From: Niveispirillum sp.
GTDB lineage: Bacteria; Pseudomonadota; Alphaproteobacteria; Azospirillales; Azospirillaceae
Assembly (NCBI GenBank): GCA_016463045.1
Contig: JAEMSB010000178.1
Span: 1-8,344 of the forward strand
Length of the DNA: 8,344 bases
Reading direction: 5' to 3'
Part shown: positions 6,899 to 8,344 of the stretch, piece after piece
Position numbering within the stretch: the first letter of the stretch is position 1
Layout of the letters: every line of letters starts with the position of its first letter
Program-made: the position numbers and the translations under genes
The notes under the pieces: generated by a model
The model's input: the letters and a program-made list of their open reading frames with translations, nothing else
Databases searched by the model: none
What the model was told of the DNA's origin: nothing

Positions 6899-6940
6899 GG
6901 TGCGACAACGGATTGAGGGGGGATGCGGGTGGGGTTGGAC

Positions 6941-7010
6941 TCTGTTAAACTATCGTTTACAAGTAATTGGCAAGAAACGACAATTAACTACTATATACGG
7001 TAGGAATCGG
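6941..7010. promoter_or_regulatory. AT-rich divergent promoter region of the CAP-domain gene
   Basis: This stretch is clearly more AT-rich than its surroundings. On the plus strand, TTGGCA (6967-6972) and TACTAT (6989-6994) are separated by 16 bp, a plausible sigma-70-like promoter that would give a very short leader before the ATG at 7012. A small inverted repeat, TAAAC-TATC-GTTTA (6946-6959), lies just upstream and could be an operator. A GANTC site (6938-6942) borders the region, and another (7004-7008) overlaps the ribosome binding site; in alphaproteobacteria this is the CcrM methylation sequence. The minus-strand promoter for the 108-residue protein gene probably lies here too but is not clear. 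Confidence 0.45.
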
Positions 7011-7011
7011 G

Positions 7012-7953
7012 ATGCAACGCCTGTCCAGGTTAGGGGATGACCATCCACTTGTCACATGTGCGGATGGTTATGTCCGAACGGATGGGGTGACGCGGCGTGC
7101 CCTTCTGATGGGTGCATCTGCCCTGATTCTGGCCCCGGTGGCTCGCGCCACCGTTGCTGATCCGGCAACCCTGACCAAGGCCAACGCCCTGCCCATGGCA
7201 GAGATGGCCGCCTATCTTAACAGATTCCAAGATTTTCAGCAGGAATCCGCCCCCCCCATCACCGGCGACCCGTTATTCCAGGCGGAAATGGCGGCGGCGC
7301 GGGCCACGGGCGTCATCCGTCTGGCGGAAGGTGCCTCCTTCCTGCGTGATGATGCCGAATTGAGCTGGATTGCGCGCCATTATGCCGCACAGATGGCGGC
7401 GGGAGCCCCCTTCGCGCATGAGGATGCGGGCGGACGCCATCCGGGCGACCGCATCGCCCTGCTGCACCGGCGCATGGTGGGGGTGAATGCCGAAAACCTG
7501 TTCACCAACAGCGTCTTCGACCCCGACCGGGCAGAGGCGGCGGGACGGCTGGCCGTGGATAATCTGATGCAATCGCCGGGGCACCGGGCCAACATCCTGG
7601 ACCCGCGCTGGACCCATGCCGGATGCGGTGCAGCGGCAGGACGGGAAGGGTTCTTCCTGGTACAGCTGTTCGCCGAACGCGCAGCATTGCTGATGGAGGC
7701 GATGCCCGTGCGCCTGTCCCCCGGCGCGCCCCTTCCCGCCGGCTGTCAGCAGGCCGCCGAGGGGACCTTCAGCGGCCTGGCGCTGGTACCGATGGACCGT
7801 GAGGTGGCGGCAGAGGATTTCATGCGGCCAGGATCAGCCACAGCACCGGCCCGTACGGGACCGCACCGCAGCTTCTTCGCCCGCACGCAGGAGATGACGG
7901 CCCGGACGGCGAAATTCACCATCCATCCGGGGCCAATGCTGCTGGTCAGCTAA
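7012..7953 (+). CDS. Secreted CAP/SCP-domain protein with probable Tat signal
   Basis: CAP (SCP/PR1-like) domains occur in secreted proteins of varied and often unknown function; bacterial YkwD-like forms are the nearest comparison. The product has 313 residues. A Tat-like signal shows TRRALLMGASALILAP (27-42) with an ARA cleavage site near residue 46. The CAP core covers about 113-222: RHYAAQMA with His123, AHED (135-138), AENLF with Glu161, SPGHRANIL with His191, and GCGAA. The putative His/Glu cavity residues are thus retained, although the usual GEN reads AEN. Cys205 and Cys245 could form a disulfide. About 90 residues follow the core and match nothing I know. ATG at 7012 has AGGA seven bases upstream and is preferred; an in-frame GTG at 7087 would give a standard-length signal starting at the twin-arginine motif. 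It is convergent with the small zinc-finger gene. Confidence 0.85.
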   Translation: MQRLSRLGDDHPLVTCADGYVRTDGVTRRALLMGASALILAPVARATVADPATLTKANALPMAEMAAYLNRFQDFQQESAPPITGDPLFQAEMAAARATGVIRLAEGASFLRDDAELSWIARHYAAQMAAGAPFAHEDAGGRHPGDRIALLHRRMVGVNAENLFTNSVFDPDRAEAAGRLAVDNLMQSPGHRANILDPRWTHAGCGAAAGREGFFLVQLFAERAALLMEAMPVRLSPGAPLPAGCQQAAEGTFSGLALVPMDREVAAEDFMRPGSATAPARTGPHRSFFARTQEMTARTAKFTIHPGPMLLVS

Positions 7954-7997
7954 GAACCCAACAGGCCGGCGCCCGGCGCTTAAAGGGAACGTGTAAG

Positions 7998-8186
7998 TTA
8001 ATGCCCGTGGCCACCGCCGGCGGCCTTGCCGGCTTCGGTCTGCACATAATGGCGACCGCAATAGGGGCAGTCGACATTGCCCTTGGGCGACAGGGTCAGA
8101 TAGACCAGCGGATGGCCCAGCGCGCCGCCGCCGCCATCGCAGCCGACGGTGTCTTCGTCGATATAGATGGTCTCGGCCGGCTGCAT
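7998..8186 (-). CDS. CHCC zinc-finger protein, NDUFS6-like (COG4391 type)
   Basis: This small protein of 62 residues has the zinc-binding fold seen in the C-terminus of mitochondrial complex I subunit NDUFS6; alphaproteobacterial relatives have been associated with NADH dehydrogenase. Ligands visible are Cys16 (VGCDGGGG), His25 (GHPLVYL), Cys40 and Cys43 (CPYCG), so the CHCC set is complete. The start is well supported: ATG at 8186 has AAGGA nine bases upstream, and the N-terminal MQPAETIYID looks like family members. The short C-terminal tail ends GGGHGH, a His-Gly run that might add metal contacts. The frame stays open upstream of the ATG to the window edge, but that upstream translation is Arg-rich and not protein-like. 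No complex I genes are in the window, so a role in NADH dehydrogenase is inference from the family. Confidence 0.9.
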   Translation of the reverse strand: MQPAETIYIDEDTVGCDGGGGALGHPLVYLTLSPKGNVDCPYCGRHYVQTEAGKAAGGGHGH

Positions 8187-8240
8187 GTCTGTCGTTCCTT
8201 GAAGCTTACTGTTCGGGTCCCGATATCCGGGGTGCGGCGC

Positions 8241-8268
8241 ATCATACTCCGGCGCGCGGTTTGCGCAA
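8241..8268 (-). promoter_or_regulatory. Candidate promoter of the zinc-finger gene
   Basis: On the minus strand, TTGCGC (8268-8263) and TATGAT (8246-8241) are separated by 16 bp, close to a sigma-70 promoter with a good -10. It lies about 55-80 bp upstream of the ATG at 8186. The -35 is part of a TTGCGCAA palindrome. No other gene is supported between 8187 and the window end. Confidence 0.45.
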
Positions 8269-8344
8269 GAGAGCCGGCCCCGTCCCCATCCGGCCCCTGC
8301 CCTTCGGCAAATTGACCGGCGGCGGCGGTGGGTGTACGCCAGAC

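Noticed and set aside
6389..6916. Plus-strand open frame across the gap and opposite the 108-residue protein
   Set aside because: It has no usual ATG start at its opening, its composition is not protein-like, and most of it is antisense to a better-supported gene. Only the short ORF at 6403-6432, in a different frame, has a strong ribosome site.
7965..7977. Hairpin GCCGG-CGC-CCGGC between the convergent CAP and zinc-finger genes as a terminator
   Set aside because: The stem is only 5 bp with a 3-base loop and has no T-run on either strand, so termination there is not supported.
8187..8344. Another gene, or an upstream extension of the zinc-finger protein, at the right edge
   Set aside because: Frames stay open for part of the stretch, but the translations are Arg/Pro-rich and unlike the family, while the ATG at 8186 has a good ribosome site and an upstream candidate promoter.

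Overview
The window is high-GC with strong G/C preference at third codon positions, and it looks like a chromosomal stretch of an alphaproteobacterium. The best clue is a 62-residue CHCC zinc-finger protein of the NDUFS6-like type, a family common in alphaproteobacteria. The Do-type protease and RND pump are compatible with a Rhodospirillales/Azospirillum-like host, but that placement is inference.

Layout, left to right: (1) 1-200 is a leader with a cluster of TCATC/GATGA half-sites forming two 20-bp inverted repeats. (2) 201-1682 (+) is a periplasmic Do/HtrA serine protease with two PDZ domains. (3) A strong hairpin with A-tract and T-tract at 1702-1735 probably terminates transcription from both sides. 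(4) 1764-4904 (-) is an RND (HAE1) efflux permease. (5) 4905-5014 is a 110-bp intercistronic gap with two strong hairpins. (6) 5015-6121 (-) is the matching periplasmic adaptor, possibly starting further upstream at 6181. (7) About 390-450 bp without a convincing gene follow; they hold a perfect DnaA box, a GTTAC-N6-GTAAC palindrome and a nine-codon ORF with a strong ribosome binding site. (8) 6572-6898 (-) is a 108-residue protein I do not recognise. (9) An AT-rich divergent promoter region is at 6899-7011. (10) 7012-7953 (+) is a secreted CAP/SCP-domain protein with a probable Tat signal. (11) 7998-8186 (-) is the small zinc-finger protein, with a candidate promoter at 8241-8268.

The protease, pump and CAP protein all act in or across the envelope, so an envelope-homeostasis theme is reasonable, but only adaptor and permease form an evident operon. 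No outer-membrane channel or dedicated regulator for the pump lies in the window. I see no insertion sequence, CRISPR array, tRNA or rRNA. The gene content is mostly ordinary; the points worth a second look are the operator-like repeats upstream of the protease, the hairpin pair between the pump genes, the structured gap at 6182-6571, the unrecognised 108-residue protein and the C-terminal extension of the CAP protein.
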